A stretch of DNA of 41,290 bases from an uncultured SAR86 cluster bacterium (GTDB taxonomy: Bacteria > Pseudomonadota > Gammaproteobacteria > Magnimaribacterales > D2472): the NCBI GenBank assembly GCA_902512655.1, contig CABXJR010000006.1, positions 1 through 41,290 on the forward strand, written 5' to 3'. Positions 18,162 through 28,644 of the stretch are shown one piece after another; positions within the stretch are counted from its first letter, which is position 1; each line of letters opens with the position of its first letter. A program made the translations under genes and the position numbers. The notes under the pieces were generated by a model. The model was not told the origin of the DNA, searched no databases, and saw only the letters and a list, made by a program, of their open reading frames with translations.

Positions 18162-19392
18162 GGCGTAAAATAGTTACAGGCTTCAACTTAGCTGCTCTAG
18201 CTGCCGGAAAATATGAAAATATTAAGCTCATTGCAAGAACAGAAAGGCATATATATACAAGTTGAGTTAATCTAAATTCATATGGAAAGTAATTGATGAA
18301 GTAACTATCCATTAAACTTCTGTTACTAAAAATTTCTATAATATTAATTAGCTGATCTATATTAGGAGTTAGTAAAATCCCTATCAATAACCCAATAAAT
18401 GTCCCTAAAAATCCAATAATTAGACCTAAGTTTAAAAAAATAAATGTAAGTTGATTTTTTGAACAACCCATAGTTTTTAAGATAGCAATCTCTTTTTCCT
18501 TGGTTTTAACAGTCATTACAATGGTTGAGAGGATATTAAAGGCAGCCACTGTAATAATTAAAAAGAGCATAAGACTAATTAATCTTTTTTCTAATTTTAT
18601 GGCTTGAAATAATGTTCCATGAGTCTGTTGCCAAGAAGTAAAATAATAATGGTCTTCATTTAGAAATGGTTGAGTCAGCAAATTAAAACCAAGTGAATTA
18701 GCAGCAAATAAATCATTGGTTTTAACTCTGATGCCTTGGGTAGTATTTTTTGGAAGGTTCAAAATGTTAGCTGCTAAATCATGATGAATTAAAACAAGCG
18801 ATTGATCTAATTCAGCTTTAAGTTCAAATATGCCAACAATCTTTAAATAAATAGTCCTTGGAAAAGTTCCTATAATTGAAGAACGTAAATTGGTTGTTGT
18901 GATATTGACCGTATCGCCAACCTCTACTCCTAGGTACCTAGCTAACCAAGAACCTACAATCACTCCTTTATTTGAAGAAATATTATCCAATGACCCGCTA
19001 GTCATATATTGTGGAAGAATAGACATGGAAGCTTCTAACTCAGGCTTAATTCCTGTAACAAAAATGCCTCTTGATCTATTTTTGGTGCTCATTAATCCCT
19101 GAGTTTCGATATAAGGACTCGCACTGATAACATTTTCTGCGCTGCTTATCTTAGAAATCAATTCCTCGTAATTATCAAGATTTTCATTAGATCGAATAAT
19201 CAATTGAGGAACTACGCCAAGAACTCTAGTTTGTAATTCCTTCTCAAAACCATTCATGACAGATAAGACGATAACTAATGCGGCGACACCAAGTGAAAGA
19301 CCAGCAGTAGCCATCAAAGAAGTAAAGGATGCAAATGCACCCTTCTTTGATCGAAAATACTTGTAGCCCAAGTAAATAGGCAATGAGTTCAT
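18154..19392 (-). CDS. lolC: LolC/LolE-family lipoprotein-releasing permease
   Basis: YLGYKYFRSKKGAFASFTSLMATAGLSLGVAALVIVLSVMNGFEKEL; FtsX-like C-terminal membrane domain; adjacent to lolD. Confidence 0.88.
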   Translation of the reverse strand: MNSLPIYLGYKYFRSKKGAFASFTSLMATAGLSLGVAALVIVLSVMNGFEKELQTRVLGVVPQLIIRSNENLDNYEELISKISSAENVISASPYIETQGLMSTKNRSRGIFVTGIKPELEASMSILPQYMTSGSLDNISSNKGVIVGSWLARYLGVEVGDTVNITTTNLRSSIIGTFPRTIYLKIVGIFELKAELDQSLVLIHHDLAANILNLPKNTTQGIRVKTNDLFAANSLGFNLLTQPFLNEDHYYFTSWQQTHGTLFQAIKLEKRLISLMLFLIITVAAFNILSTIVMTVKTKEKEIAILKTMGCSKNQLTFIFLNLGLIIGFLGTFIGLLIGILLTPNIDQLINIIEIFSNRSLMDSYFINYFPYEFRLTQLVYICLSVLAMSLIFSYFPAARAAKLKPVTILRHE

Positions 19393-19397
19393 AGCAC

Positions 19398-20825
19398 TTA
19401 GGTTATCTGCTTGAGGACCTTTTCAATATCACCCTTGTATGGGGGACGGATTGCAGATAACAATTTATCGAACCTTGAACCAATTTGTTTATAGACAGCT
19501 TTTGCATTGCTAAAGGTCTTAAAGCCCTCTTCGCCATGATAGCTACCTATTCCAGATGGTCCTACGCCACCAAAAGGCAGATCTTCCTGCTGAATGTGGC
19601 CCAATACATCATTGATAGTTACACCACCAGATGAGGTTCTTGTGAGAACTTGGTCTTCTTCATTTTTATTGGATCCAAAATAATATAAACCCAATGGCTT
19701 ATCATTTTTATTGACATATGAAATAGTTTCATCAATCTCAGTGAATTCTTTGATAGGCAATAAAGGACCAAAGATTTCTTCTTTCATAATTTCCATATCA
19801 TCAGTTGGATTCATTACAAGCGTAGGAGGAATCTTAAACGCTGCTTGTTGCGAAAAATCCTCATTAGCAGGATTGATCTCATCAATCTGCGCACCTTTTT
19901 CTTTTGCATCACTTAACAAACCTTGCAGACGATCATAGTGTTTTTGATTCACAATAGAAGTGTAGTCATCGTTATGCTTTAAATCAGGATAGAAATCCGC
20001 AACTGCATCTTTCATTCCAGAAACAAGCTCATCTTTTTTATCAGAATGCACCATTACATAATCCGGAGCCAAACAAATTTGGCCAGCATTCATAGTTTTG
20101 CCTAGCATAATTCTTTTGGCTGCTATAACACTATCGGCAGTATTGCTTACAATGACTGGTGACTTACCGCCAAGCTCTAGAGTTACCGGAACTAAATTCT
20201 CAGCTGCAGCTTTCATAATATGTTTTGCAACAGCGCCACTACCTGTATATAAAAGATGATCAAATTTTTGTTGTGTAAATGTTGCGCCAACATCCGGGCC
20301 ACCTAAAATGGTTGCAAATTCTTCCTCATCAAAAGCAGCATCACATAACTCTTTCATTAAATTTGCAGATTGCTCAGTATATTCACTTGGCTTATGCATA
20401 ATTTGATTTCCAGCTGCAAATATCGAGGCAGCAGGAGAAAATGTTAAAAACATAGGGAAGTTCCATGGAGATATCATTCCCACAGTTCCGAGAGGCTCAT
20501 AGTCAACAGAGGCTTTGGCACCCAAAAGACCCAATGGAAAGTTTGATTTTCTTTTAGATCCGGCCATCCATTTTTTTAAATTTTTCTTTACATATTCGAT
20601 ACTTGGAACAATTGTATAAACATCAGTAGCCATTGATTGGTTTTTAGATCTTACGCCAAAATCTTCGTTGAGAGCATCTACGATTTTATAGCGATTTTCC
20701 ATAATCAAAGACTTCATTCTGTCTAACCTATCAATACGTAGGTCATAGGATGGAGGGCCATTTTTTATAAAATATGCTTTTTGTTTCTCAAGGATATTTT
20801 GCATTTGTTGGTGTTCCATTTTCAC
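19398..20825 (-). CDS. Aldehyde dehydrogenase (coniferyl-aldehyde dehydrogenase-like)
   Basis: VTLELGGKSPVIV, NAGQICLAPDYV catalytic Cys, PFGGVGPSGIGSYHGEEGFKTFS. Confidence 0.9.
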   Translation of the reverse strand: MKMEHQQMQNILEKQKAYFIKNGPPSYDLRIDRLDRMKSLIMENRYKIVDALNEDFGVRSKNQSMATDVYTIVPSIEYVKKNLKKWMAGSKRKSNFPLGLLGAKASVDYEPLGTVGMISPWNFPMFLTFSPAASIFAAGNQIMHKPSEYTEQSANLMKELCDAAFDEEEFATILGGPDVGATFTQQKFDHLLYTGSGAVAKHIMKAAAENLVPVTLELGGKSPVIVSNTADSVIAAKRIMLGKTMNAGQICLAPDYVMVHSDKKDELVSGMKDAVADFYPDLKHNDDYTSIVNQKHYDRLQGLLSDAKEKGAQIDEINPANEDFSQQAAFKIPPTLVMNPTDDMEIMKEEIFGPLLPIKEFTEIDETISYVNKNDKPLGLYYFGSNKNEEDQVLTRTSSGGVTINDVLGHIQQEDLPFGGVGPSGIGSYHGEEGFKTFSNAKAVYKQIGSRFDKLLSAIRPPYKGDIEKVLKQIT

Positions 20826-20887
20826 TCCTTATCATTAAAATCATTTATTAGTCTAACAGTTAAACAAAACTCTAAGTCAAGTAATTA

Positions 20888-21769
20888 TCAAGTTGATCTT
20901 TTCTGTTTATCTGAATCATTTGTTTTTTTAATCATGCTTCTAATGTCAGACCAATCATCCTCTGACATTTTTGAAAGTTGCGAGAAAGTGCCTCCACCTG
21001 AAAGATATTGAGCACCATCAAGTGCAATTGTTTGTCCGGTTAAATATTCACACCCATCAGCCATTAAAAAAGTTGCCAAATTTTGTAATTCGCTCATTTC
21101 ACCAACCCGTCCCATTGGAATGGTGCTCATGGAGCTAGACTCATCATCCAAAGCTCCCTTAGGGCTGAGTCTTGCCCAAGCTCCTTCTGTTGGAAATGGG
21201 CCTGGGGCAATTGCATTAATTCTTATTCCACTAGGCCCCCATTCAACCGCAAGCGATTTTGTCATAGTGTGAAGTGCGGATTTTGACATAGCCGAGGGAA
21301 CAACAAAGGGTGAACCCGTCCAAACCCAAGTTGCAAGTATAGAAATTATTGAGCCTTTTATATTTTGTTCAAGCCATTTTTTTCCAACAGCATTGGTTAC
21401 ATAAAATGTTCCGTGGAAGACAATATTAGCAATTGCATCAAAGCCCCTTGCTGACAAATCTTTTGTTGGAGAAATAAAATTGCCTGCAGCATTATTTACC
21501 AGCCCATGAAGAGGACCTTCTTGAAATATAGATTCTACAAAATCTTCAACATCTTGAGGGGATCGAATATCAAGGGGTTGGTAACGAACATTTGCTCCAT
21601 ATTTATCCTTAAATTCCTTAGCTGTATCTGCAAGAACACTCTCCCTTCTTCCGCAAATAACTAAATCAGCACCGTGACGGATATAGTGCTCTGACATCTC
21701 TTTACCCAAGCCAGTACCTCCACCGGTAACTAATATTTTTTTTTCTTTTAATAGATCTTCTTTAAACAT
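20888..21769 (-). CDS. Short-chain dehydrogenase/reductase (2,4-dienoyl-CoA reductase/FabG-like)
   Basis: ILVTGGGTGLGKEM, LVNNAAGNFISP, INAIAPGPFPTEGAW, EYLTGQTIALDG. Confidence 0.85.
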   Translation of the reverse strand: MFKEDLLKEKKILVTGGGTGLGKEMSEHYIRHGADLVICGRRESVLADTAKEFKDKYGANVRYQPLDIRSPQDVEDFVESIFQEGPLHGLVNNAAGNFISPTKDLSARGFDAIANIVFHGTFYVTNAVGKKWLEQNIKGSIISILATWVWTGSPFVVPSAMSKSALHTMTKSLAVEWGPSGIRINAIAPGPFPTEGAWARLSPKGALDDESSSMSTIPMGRVGEMSELQNLATFLMADGCEYLTGQTIALDGAQYLSGGGTFSQLSKMSEDDWSDIRSMIKKTNDSDKQKRST

Positions 21770-21777
21770 GTAGGTCC

Positions 21778-22788
21778 TTATTTTGTATTAGTTATGTCTA
21801 TGATAGCTTGAACCCAAGCATCTGAAAAATTTAATGATGGAACGTAATCTAGCGTTTGACCACCAGCCTCGATAAAAAGTTCATGATATTCATAACCAAT
21901 TTCAATGACAGTCTCAAGACAGTCGGAAGTAAATGCTGGCGAAAAGACAAGAACTTTTTTGATGCCTTTACTTGGAAGGTCTTCTAAAACCTCATCAGAG
22001 AATGGTTTAAGCCAATTTTTAGTTAATCTAGATTGAAACGTGACCTCATACTTATCCCTTGGAAGCGACAATTTTTCTGCTATTAATTTTGAGGTTTCAT
22101 AAACCGTAGCTTTATAGCAATAGTGATTCTCATCATTTATTTCATGCTCACAGTTCTTTCCGTCGCACTGATGATCTAAATAAACTTTGTTGACCTGTGA
22201 ATTAGGCAATCCATGATAGCTAAATATAACTTTGTCATATTCTAGTAAATTAAAATCTTTTGCTGCTTCCACCCATGCATTTATAAATGAGGGATGTTCG
22301 TAGTATTGTGAGATAAATTTAAACGAAGGAATCACCCAATCTTTTGAAAGTCTCCTTGTAACATCCTCAAAAACACTCCCAGAAGTCGCAGAAGCATAAT
22401 GCGGAAAAAGAGGCAAAATAACTAACTCTGATGGATTGGACTGTTTTATCTGAGTAAGAGCTTCTTGAATGCTTGGCTTTTGATATCTCATTGCATAATA
22501 AACATCATATTTGTCTTGTTTTAGATTTAATTTATTTGTTAATTCTTGAGTATTTTTTACCAACGGAGACACTCCGCCCGAAAGATCCCAAAGTTTTTTA
22601 TAAATTTTGCCAGAGCTAAACGATCTAAATGGACAAATAATTAAGGTAACAAGCAAGAATCTAAGTGAATATGGAACATCAATCACCCTTCCATCCATTA
22701 AAAATTCTCTTAAATACTTAAAAACATCTAAGTATGAAGGAGAATCTGGTGTTCCTAGATTAATTAGTAATAACGCTGGCTTGTTCAT
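21778..22788 (-). CDS. hemH: Ferrochelatase
   Basis: ALLLINLGTPDSP, FSYHGLPNSQV, TFQSRLTKNWLKPFSDEVL, VFSPAFTSDCLETVIEIGYEY. Confidence 0.94.
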   Translation of the reverse strand: MNKPALLLINLGTPDSPSYLDVFKYLREFLMDGRVIDVPYSLRFLLVTLIICPFRSFSSGKIYKKLWDLSGGVSPLVKNTQELTNKLNLKQDKYDVYYAMRYQKPSIQEALTQIKQSNPSELVILPLFPHYASATSGSVFEDVTRRLSKDWVIPSFKFISQYYEHPSFINAWVEAAKDFNLLEYDKVIFSYHGLPNSQVNKVYLDHQCDGKNCEHEINDENHYCYKATVYETSKLIAEKLSLPRDKYEVTFQSRLTKNWLKPFSDEVLEDLPSKGIKKVLVFSPAFTSDCLETVIEIGYEYHELFIEAGGQTLDYVPSLNFSDAWVQAIIDITNTK

Positions 22789-23965
22789 GGTCTCTTAATA
22801 ATGGATGGCCTATTATAAATAATAAGGAAATAAAGCACAGAGAAGCGCTAAAAAAATATAAATACTCTGGCCCAAATTGATAAATAGGCATAGCTACTAT
22901 GGGGGTTAAAACATGTCCGATTGGTATAACAGAGCCTAAATATCCTGCTGCCTTGCCTTGATTGTCAGGAGTTTGAGCTAAAGATAAAGAGGAAGCATTT
23001 GCGGGTCTAAACATCCCTCCTCCAAATCCATTTATCATCATGGCTAAATAAAATAATGCAATAGATGATGCCAATGCCGCCATAATATATGAAATTGTTG
23101 TTAAAAAAGTACCGTATATTAGTAATTTATTATTAGCTATAGGCCTTAGATCAGTAAAAATATATTGACTGACAACCGTTGATATAGAAAGCACCACAAA
23201 AGTTAAGCTAATAACTAATGGCAAGTCCTTTTCGTCAGAAAAAACATCAGTCACAAAGAAACCTATTGATTGAAGCAAGGAAGCTTGGCAAAGAGATGAT
23301 AATGCAGCTATAAATAAAAATGGCCATACAGACTTATCTTTGTAAGATAATTTTGCAATAGCTTTTTCAATTTTTTCTTTTGGAATAATATGTTTTGGGA
23401 AACTAATATAAATACCAATAGCTGCAATGAAACCACAGAAAGCAAAAGCGTAAAAAGGCAAGCTCTTTGAATATAAAAATAAAAATCCCCCTAACATTGG
23501 GCCCACAATTGTTCCAATTAAAAAACTTGACTCCAATCTTGCAAACTTTTTAGTTCGCTTTGATCGCTCTGAAATATCTGCCATATATGCAAAGGCAGCT
23601 GGTCTTGTAGCAGAACCAATCAACCCATTAATTAATCTACCCAATATGAGCAGAGGTAAAAGATATACTAGATCTAAAATTTTCTGCTCAACAAGGAATA
23701 AAGGTGTTATTAAAGCAATGATTGAAACTGAGTAACCTATAAGACCGATAACCGCTATATTTCGTCTGCCATATTTGTCGGATGCCCTGCCCCACGAAGC
23801 GCTAGTAACTGCCCATGCAACTGCAGAAATTGAAAAGATTGTTGATGTTTCAATAACAGATAAACCTAAATCCCTTGCTAAGGGAGGCACTAAAACAAAA
23901 GCAAAAGATTGGCCCAAGCCAACTGCAAATAAACCAAACTTTAGCCAAGTTGTGGGATTATACAA
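22760..23965 (-). CDS. Major facilitator superfamily transporter
   Basis: 12-TM-like, WGRASDKYGRRNIAVIG motif; the track start (24055) overlaps trpS by ~98 bp, so TTG at 23965 within the trpS stop region is proposed. Confidence 0.75.
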   Translation of the reverse strand: MYNPTTWLKFGLFAVGLGQSFAFVLVPPLARDLGLSVIETSTIFSISAVAWAVTSASWGRASDKYGRRNIAVIGLIGYSVSIIALITPLFLVEQKILDLVYLLPLLILGRLINGLIGSATRPAAFAYMADISERSKRTKKFARLESSFLIGTIVGPMLGGFLFLYSKSLPFYAFAFCGFIAAIGIYISFPKHIIPKEKIEKAIAKLSYKDKSVWPFLFIAALSSLCQASLLQSIGFFVTDVFSDEKDLPLVISLTFVVLSISTVVSQYIFTDLRPIANNKLLIYGTFLTTISYIMAALASSIALFYLAMMINGFGGGMFRPANASSLSLAQTPDNQGKAAGYLGSVIPIGHVLTPIVAMPIYQFGPEYLYFFSASLCFISLLFIIGHPLLRDHEQASVITN

Positions 23966-24956
23966 TTTTTGAGATGCCGACAGCCTCACGTAATTTACCA
24001 ACAAGCTCTTGGGCTTGCGGGCGGACTTTACGAGCTCCATCAGAAAATAGATCATTTAGAAAATCAGGCTGATCTTTTAATTCAGTATATTTATCTCTGA
24101 TAGGAAGAATTTCATTATTAATAATGGCAAATAAATCTTTCTTAACGTCGCCCCAACCAATTCCATCTTTATATGATTGCTTCATAGAATTAATTTCTTC
24201 AGCATTTGCAAAAAATGAATAAAGTTGAAAAAGAGTGCAGGCATTATGATCCTTTGGCTCACCTGGCTCTAATGAGTTTGTAATAATTTGAGAGATAGAT
24301 TTTTGCAGCACTTTCTCTGATGATAAAAATGGAATGATATTGTTATAGGTCTTACTCATCTTTCTTCCATCATTGCCTGGCACTGATATTTCATTTTGTA
24401 TTAAAGCTTCCGGAAGAGTCAGTAAATTTGAGTAAGTATGGTTAAATTTACCTGCAATGTCTCGCGCCATTTCCATGTGTTGAGCCTGATCTGGACCTAC
24501 AGGCACATGGGTAGCATTAAAAATTAATATATCAGCAGCCATTAGAACTGGATATGAAAAGAGACCCATATTAATTGCCCTATCCTCGTCATCACCAGAT
24601 TGAACATTTTCTGCAGCCATAGATTTATATGCGTGAGCACGATTCAAAAGGCCCTTTGCAGCACTACAATTTAAAATCCATGTTAATTCATGCACCTCTG
24701 GAATATCAGATTGTCTATAAAAATAAGATTGCTCAGGATCAAGGCCAGAGGACAACCATGCTAATGCAACATTTTTGACGCTCGTCTCAACTTCATTGGG
24801 ATCATTTTGTTTAATAAGGGCATGGTAATCTGCAAGAAAAAAATAAGAATCATTATCAGGAGCAACTAATTCAAGGGCAGGTTTTATGGCACCCAAATAA
24901 TTTCCAATATGGGGAGTACCAGTTGTTGTAATTCCTGTTAAAATTCTTTTTTTCAT
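23958..24956 (-). CDS. trpS: Tryptophanyl-tRNA synthetase
   Basis: ILTGITTTGTPHIGNYLGAI (HIGH-like), GRKMSKTYNN (KMSKS). Confidence 0.95.
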   Translation of the reverse strand: MKKRILTGITTTGTPHIGNYLGAIKPALELVAPDNDSYFFLADYHALIKQNDPNEVETSVKNVALAWLSSGLDPEQSYFYRQSDIPEVHELTWILNCSAAKGLLNRAHAYKSMAAENVQSGDDEDRAINMGLFSYPVLMAADILIFNATHVPVGPDQAQHMEMARDIAGKFNHTYSNLLTLPEALIQNEISVPGNDGRKMSKTYNNIIPFLSSEKVLQKSISQIITNSLEPGEPKDHNACTLFQLYSFFANAEEINSMKQSYKDGIGWGDVKKDLFAIINNEILPIRDKYTELKDQPDFLNDLFSDGARKVRPQAQELVGKLREAVGISKIV

Positions 24957-24990
24957 TTAAAGATAATTATAAACATCAAAAGAAACTATT

Positions 24991-26421
24991 GTGGAAACTC
25001 ATAAAATTTTATTTGATTCATTAGATAAAGCCGAAAAGCATTTTGAAGCTGGAGAAATTCGTCTTGCCCAAAAACTTGTTAATGAAGTTTCAAGATCAAT
25101 GAAAGCTGACGGAAAAATATCTAACAAACTCAGGCACAGATTCAACTTCATGTCGGCTCAATCTAGGTATTTCAATGATATTTCATCTTTCGCAACGAAC
25201 CCAAAAAGAAATGAAATCATTAAAGAAATTGAAATCTTAATAGCCAATCCTCATGAGAACCCTAAAAAACAAGCAAATGAAATTCATGGACTTCAAACTA
25301 AATGGCAATTACTAGATCAATCATCCAAACCTGCTAGTCGTGAACAATGGATTACATTTAAGAACCTTACAGATAAAGCATGGGAGCCATGTGCTCAATA
25401 CTACGAAGAACTGAAGAAAATAAAAATCTCTAATGCTAAAGAGAGAGAGAAAATTATCGAATCCATTAATCAATACAGCAGCAATCATTCTGATAAGTGG
25501 CCAGGGTTGATTGATATGAGTAGATTTTTAAGCAAAGCATTTCAAAGTTGGCAAAACTATGCGCCAGTATTGGATGATGATTTTTCTAAGCTTAAGGCAG
25601 CATACCAAGAGGCAAGAAAGCCCATCAATAACGCTATCAAAGAGCAGGAAACTAAAAACTATAAAATTAAAGAATCATTGATTGAAAAAGTTATACAAAT
25701 TAGCGATGAGGATACTAAGTCTTGCATTCAAAAATTTCAAAAAATTAAACGTGAATATCAAAATACCGGGCCGTCCGGCAAAAAAAATGAGCCGATATTG
25801 TGGAGAAAATTAAATGAGGCTGCTGATAGATTCTATGATGCTGATAAAGCTCTGATAAAAAATGAGCTTATCGTAATAAATGATCTAACTAATGAGCTAC
25901 AAATAGAAAATTGCTCTATTAATGATATTAAAGAAAAAATTTCTCAACTAAATAAAACTCGCAAATCACCTGAGTTTGCTAAACTTCAAAAAGCTATAAA
26001 GAGTTTTGAAAATAAAAGGATTGATGAAATAAATGCCTCAAAGGTAGGTGTTTACCAAGGTCTTTTAGGTCAAATGGAAACACTTGATGACAATCATCAA
26101 ATCATACATAAGGAAATATTTAAAACATTAAAAAAACCACTTTATAGCGGCAATGCAGATAAGCTCCTTGAATGTACTGTTCAACTCGAGTTAATAGCAA
26201 AAATTGAGCCTCCTGCCTCTGATAAACTTATTAAACAGAAGCTAGCGCTTGAGATGCTTCAAAATAAATTCTCTGGATCTAAAAATAAAGATGATGAGGT
26301 TAAAGATTTACTTATTGATTTTATTAACAACCTTCAATCAAAAAAAATTAATGCAAGTGAAAAAAAACTATGGAAAAGAATTAGTGAAGCTATAAGTAAA
26401 TTACCTAGTCGCCTTCCTTAG
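24991..26421 (+). CDS. DUF349-domain repeat protein
   Basis: Repeated charged helical modules (KWPGLIDMSRFLSKAFQSWQNY; LWRKLNEAADRFYDADKALIKNEL) typical of DUF349. Confidence 0.65.
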   Translation: METHKILFDSLDKAEKHFEAGEIRLAQKLVNEVSRSMKADGKISNKLRHRFNFMSAQSRYFNDISSFATNPKRNEIIKEIEILIANPHENPKKQANEIHGLQTKWQLLDQSSKPASREQWITFKNLTDKAWEPCAQYYEELKKIKISNAKEREKIIESINQYSSNHSDKWPGLIDMSRFLSKAFQSWQNYAPVLDDDFSKLKAAYQEARKPINNAIKEQETKNYKIKESLIEKVIQISDEDTKSCIQKFQKIKREYQNTGPSGKKNEPILWRKLNEAADRFYDADKALIKNELIVINDLTNELQIENCSINDIKEKISQLNKTRKSPEFAKLQKAIKSFENKRIDEINASKVGVYQGLLGQMETLDDNHQIIHKEIFKTLKKPLYSGNADKLLECTVQLELIAKIEPPASDKLIKQKLALEMLQNKFSGSKNKDDEVKDLLIDFINNLQSKKINASEKKLWKRISEAISKLPSRLP

Positions 26422-27766
26422 ATTTTAAAACATTCATCCATTTATCAGACCTAAATCTCGCAATATAAAGAAACCCTTTCACAATATAATCTGCAACAAG
26501 TGTTGAGAATATAATTTCAATACTTGCATCAAGCAAAAAGAAAATTATCGCAAGAAAGACTCTGATAAATAATAAACAAGTAAGAGTAATCATAAGTGGC
26601 GTTTTTGTATCACCAGCGCCTCTCAAAGCCCCACCAAGAGAAAATTCAATTGCCATCAAAGGCTGCATTGATCCAAGCAACCAAATAAAAATTACTGTTA
26701 AACGAACAACCTCATCATTATCGATCATAAACCTTGCTAAAGGTTCTGAAAATACTGTGATGATTACGCCAAAAAATGTCATTGAAAGAATTGATAAACG
26801 CATGGCTCCCCATCCAGCACGCCTAGCTTGATCTTGATTTCTTGCGCCTAAATGCTGACCAACAAGAGTTGCTCCAGCAATTGAAAAACCAAATCCAATA
26901 ACAAATGAGAAAGATAATATTTGCACTCCTATTCCATATGCTGCATATGCTTCGGTACCGTAATAAGCAACTAAGATAAGAAATGCTGTTATTCCGATTT
27001 GAAAAATTACTTGCTCCAAGGCTGCAGGCAGTCCAACTTGAAAAATTTCTTTAACTCTTGATGTGTCAAGATTAAATATAGAACAGTATCGAACAGGCAA
27101 CTGATTTGAAAGCCAAAATACTATCAATAATACTGCCCCAATGACAAAAGATACTCCATTGCCAAAGGCTGCTCCTACTACTCCATAATTTGGAAATCCT
27201 AGCCAGCCATTCACAAAAACAAGCATAAAAAATATTGCAAAAATATTCATTATCAATCCTATAAATAATGGCGTTTTTACATCGCCAACTGCCCTTAGAG
27301 CAGTTATTAAACCCATGCCACATCCGAAGGCTACATAGAATGGAGATATTGCTTGAAGATATTCAGTAGATAGAGTTAGCGCTTGATCTTTAAGGCCAAA
27401 AAATCTTACTAAAGGTTCTGCAAATTGCCAGACAAATATTGCAGTAATTGATGATAAGAAGATTACAAGTTGAACTGTTCTTGTAAAGAAGACTCCGGCT
27501 TCTAACTTATTATTGGCTCCCCAATTTCTTGCAATAAGCGCTGTTGATCCTGCTAATACACCAGTAAGAACTGCCTGCAAAATAAAGGTTACCCTTTGGC
27601 CGGTAACTGCTGCAGCTATAGCATCAGGCCCTAGATTGCCAACAACTTTGATTGCAAAAATTGAGCTAGTTGCATAAAAGAGATTAGTTATAATTGAGGG
27701 CCAAGCAAGAGTCCAAACACCCATTGACCCTCTTGGAATTTTGGATCCCCCATCTAGGACTTCCAA
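26405..27766 (-). CDS. MATE-family efflux transporter
   Basis: Two-lobe MATE sequence (VWTLAWPSIITNLFYATSS; GLPAALEQVIFQIG; LGGALRGAGDTKTPLMI). Confidence 0.9.
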   Translation of the reverse strand: MEVLDGGSKIPRGSMGVWTLAWPSIITNLFYATSSIFAIKVVGNLGPDAIAAAVTGQRVTFILQAVLTGVLAGSTALIARNWGANNKLEAGVFFTRTVQLVIFLSSITAIFVWQFAEPLVRFFGLKDQALTLSTEYLQAISPFYVAFGCGMGLITALRAVGDVKTPLFIGLIMNIFAIFFMLVFVNGWLGFPNYGVVGAAFGNGVSFVIGAVLLIVFWLSNQLPVRYCSIFNLDTSRVKEIFQVGLPAALEQVIFQIGITAFLILVAYYGTEAYAAYGIGVQILSFSFVIGFGFSIAGATLVGQHLGARNQDQARRAGWGAMRLSILSMTFFGVIITVFSEPLARFMIDNDEVVRLTVIFIWLLGSMQPLMAIEFSLGGALRGAGDTKTPLMITLTCLLFIRVFLAIIFFLLDASIEIIFSTLVADYIVKGFLYIARFRSDKWMNVLKSKEGD

Positions 27767-27769
27767 AAA

Positions 27770-28015
27770 TTACGACTCCTTAATCGAGCTAAGATAGATG
27801 ACACCAAATATTAGGGTCATTGAAAATGCAATAAGTGGTGCATCCATAGACTTTAGTATTTTATTTCTATAAATAACGCATTCGATTAAATGAGCAACAA
27901 GCAAAAAATAAAAAATCCCAGACGATACATAAAAAATCCACCCATTAAATGGTTCAATTAAATTTACAATACCAAAGGCCCATAGGATTAATGTAATTAT
28001 ATGTGGAGCTTTCAT
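27770..28015 (-). CDS. Small membrane protein, possibly DUF1145-like
   Basis: 81 aa with several hydrophobic segments (MKAPHIITLILWAFGIVNLIEPFNGWIFYVSSGIFYFLLVAHLIECVIY). Confidence 0.55.
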   Translation of the reverse strand: MKAPHIITLILWAFGIVNLIEPFNGWIFYVSSGIFYFLLVAHLIECVIYRNKILKSMDAPLIAFSMTLIFGVIYLSSIKES

Positions 28016-28617
28016 TGGAACCTCTGGAAATTTGTTGAATACATTCTATCTATCATTTTTTCAATAAATGGCTGGATTTGCGCATATGTTTCATTATCCC
28101 TAATTGCATACCGCTGATGCAAATAGAATAAGGATCCAAAAAGAAAATTACGATACTCATCAGCATTTCCATGAATCATTGAACCGTCGACTTGGCCATT
28201 TATAAACCAGCTTGTCCAAATTTTATATTGATTAGCTTCATTAGATTTAATGACATCATATTTAACAAATTCAGATAGTGACTTTGGCAGTTGCATTAAA
28301 AGAGTAAGGCCGTTAATAGACATTGCCTTGTTAGTATAAGTTTTAATTTTTTCAAGATGTGTAACATCCATGTTATTAATGGATGCAATTAATATATCGA
28401 GTTTTGACTGAATTGAAATAACAGCTTCTAAAAATAAGTCACCCTTGCTTGAAAAATAATAGTAAATAGATTTATCAGTTAAATCTAAAGCTTTGGTGAT
28501 TTGCTCTAGTTTGGTATTGTGATAACCGTGCTGAGAAAACATTAAAACAGCTGAGTCTAAGATCAAATCCCGTTTCTTAATACGCTTGTGAGTATTTTTG
28601 ATATTTAATTCCATCAT
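28012..28617 (-). CDS. TetR/AcrR-family transcriptional regulator
   Basis: N-terminal HTH: LDSAVLMFSQHGYHNTKLEQITKALDLTDKSIYYYFSSKGDLFLEAV. Confidence 0.9.
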   Translation of the reverse strand: MMELNIKNTHKRIKKRDLILDSAVLMFSQHGYHNTKLEQITKALDLTDKSIYYYFSSKGDLFLEAVISIQSKLDILIASINNMDVTHLEKIKTYTNKAMSINGLTLLMQLPKSLSEFVKYDVIKSNEANQYKIWTSWFINGQVDGSMIHGNADEYRNFLFGSLFYLHQRYAIRDNETYAQIQPFIEKMIDRMYSTNFQRFQ

Positions 28618-28644
28618 GATTAATTATAAAACTTTGAGATTAAA

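Noticed and set aside
25438-25451. GAGAGAGA-type simple repeat in the DUF349 gene
   Set aside because: Encodes Lys/Glu/Arg residues in frame; too short to suggest phase variation.
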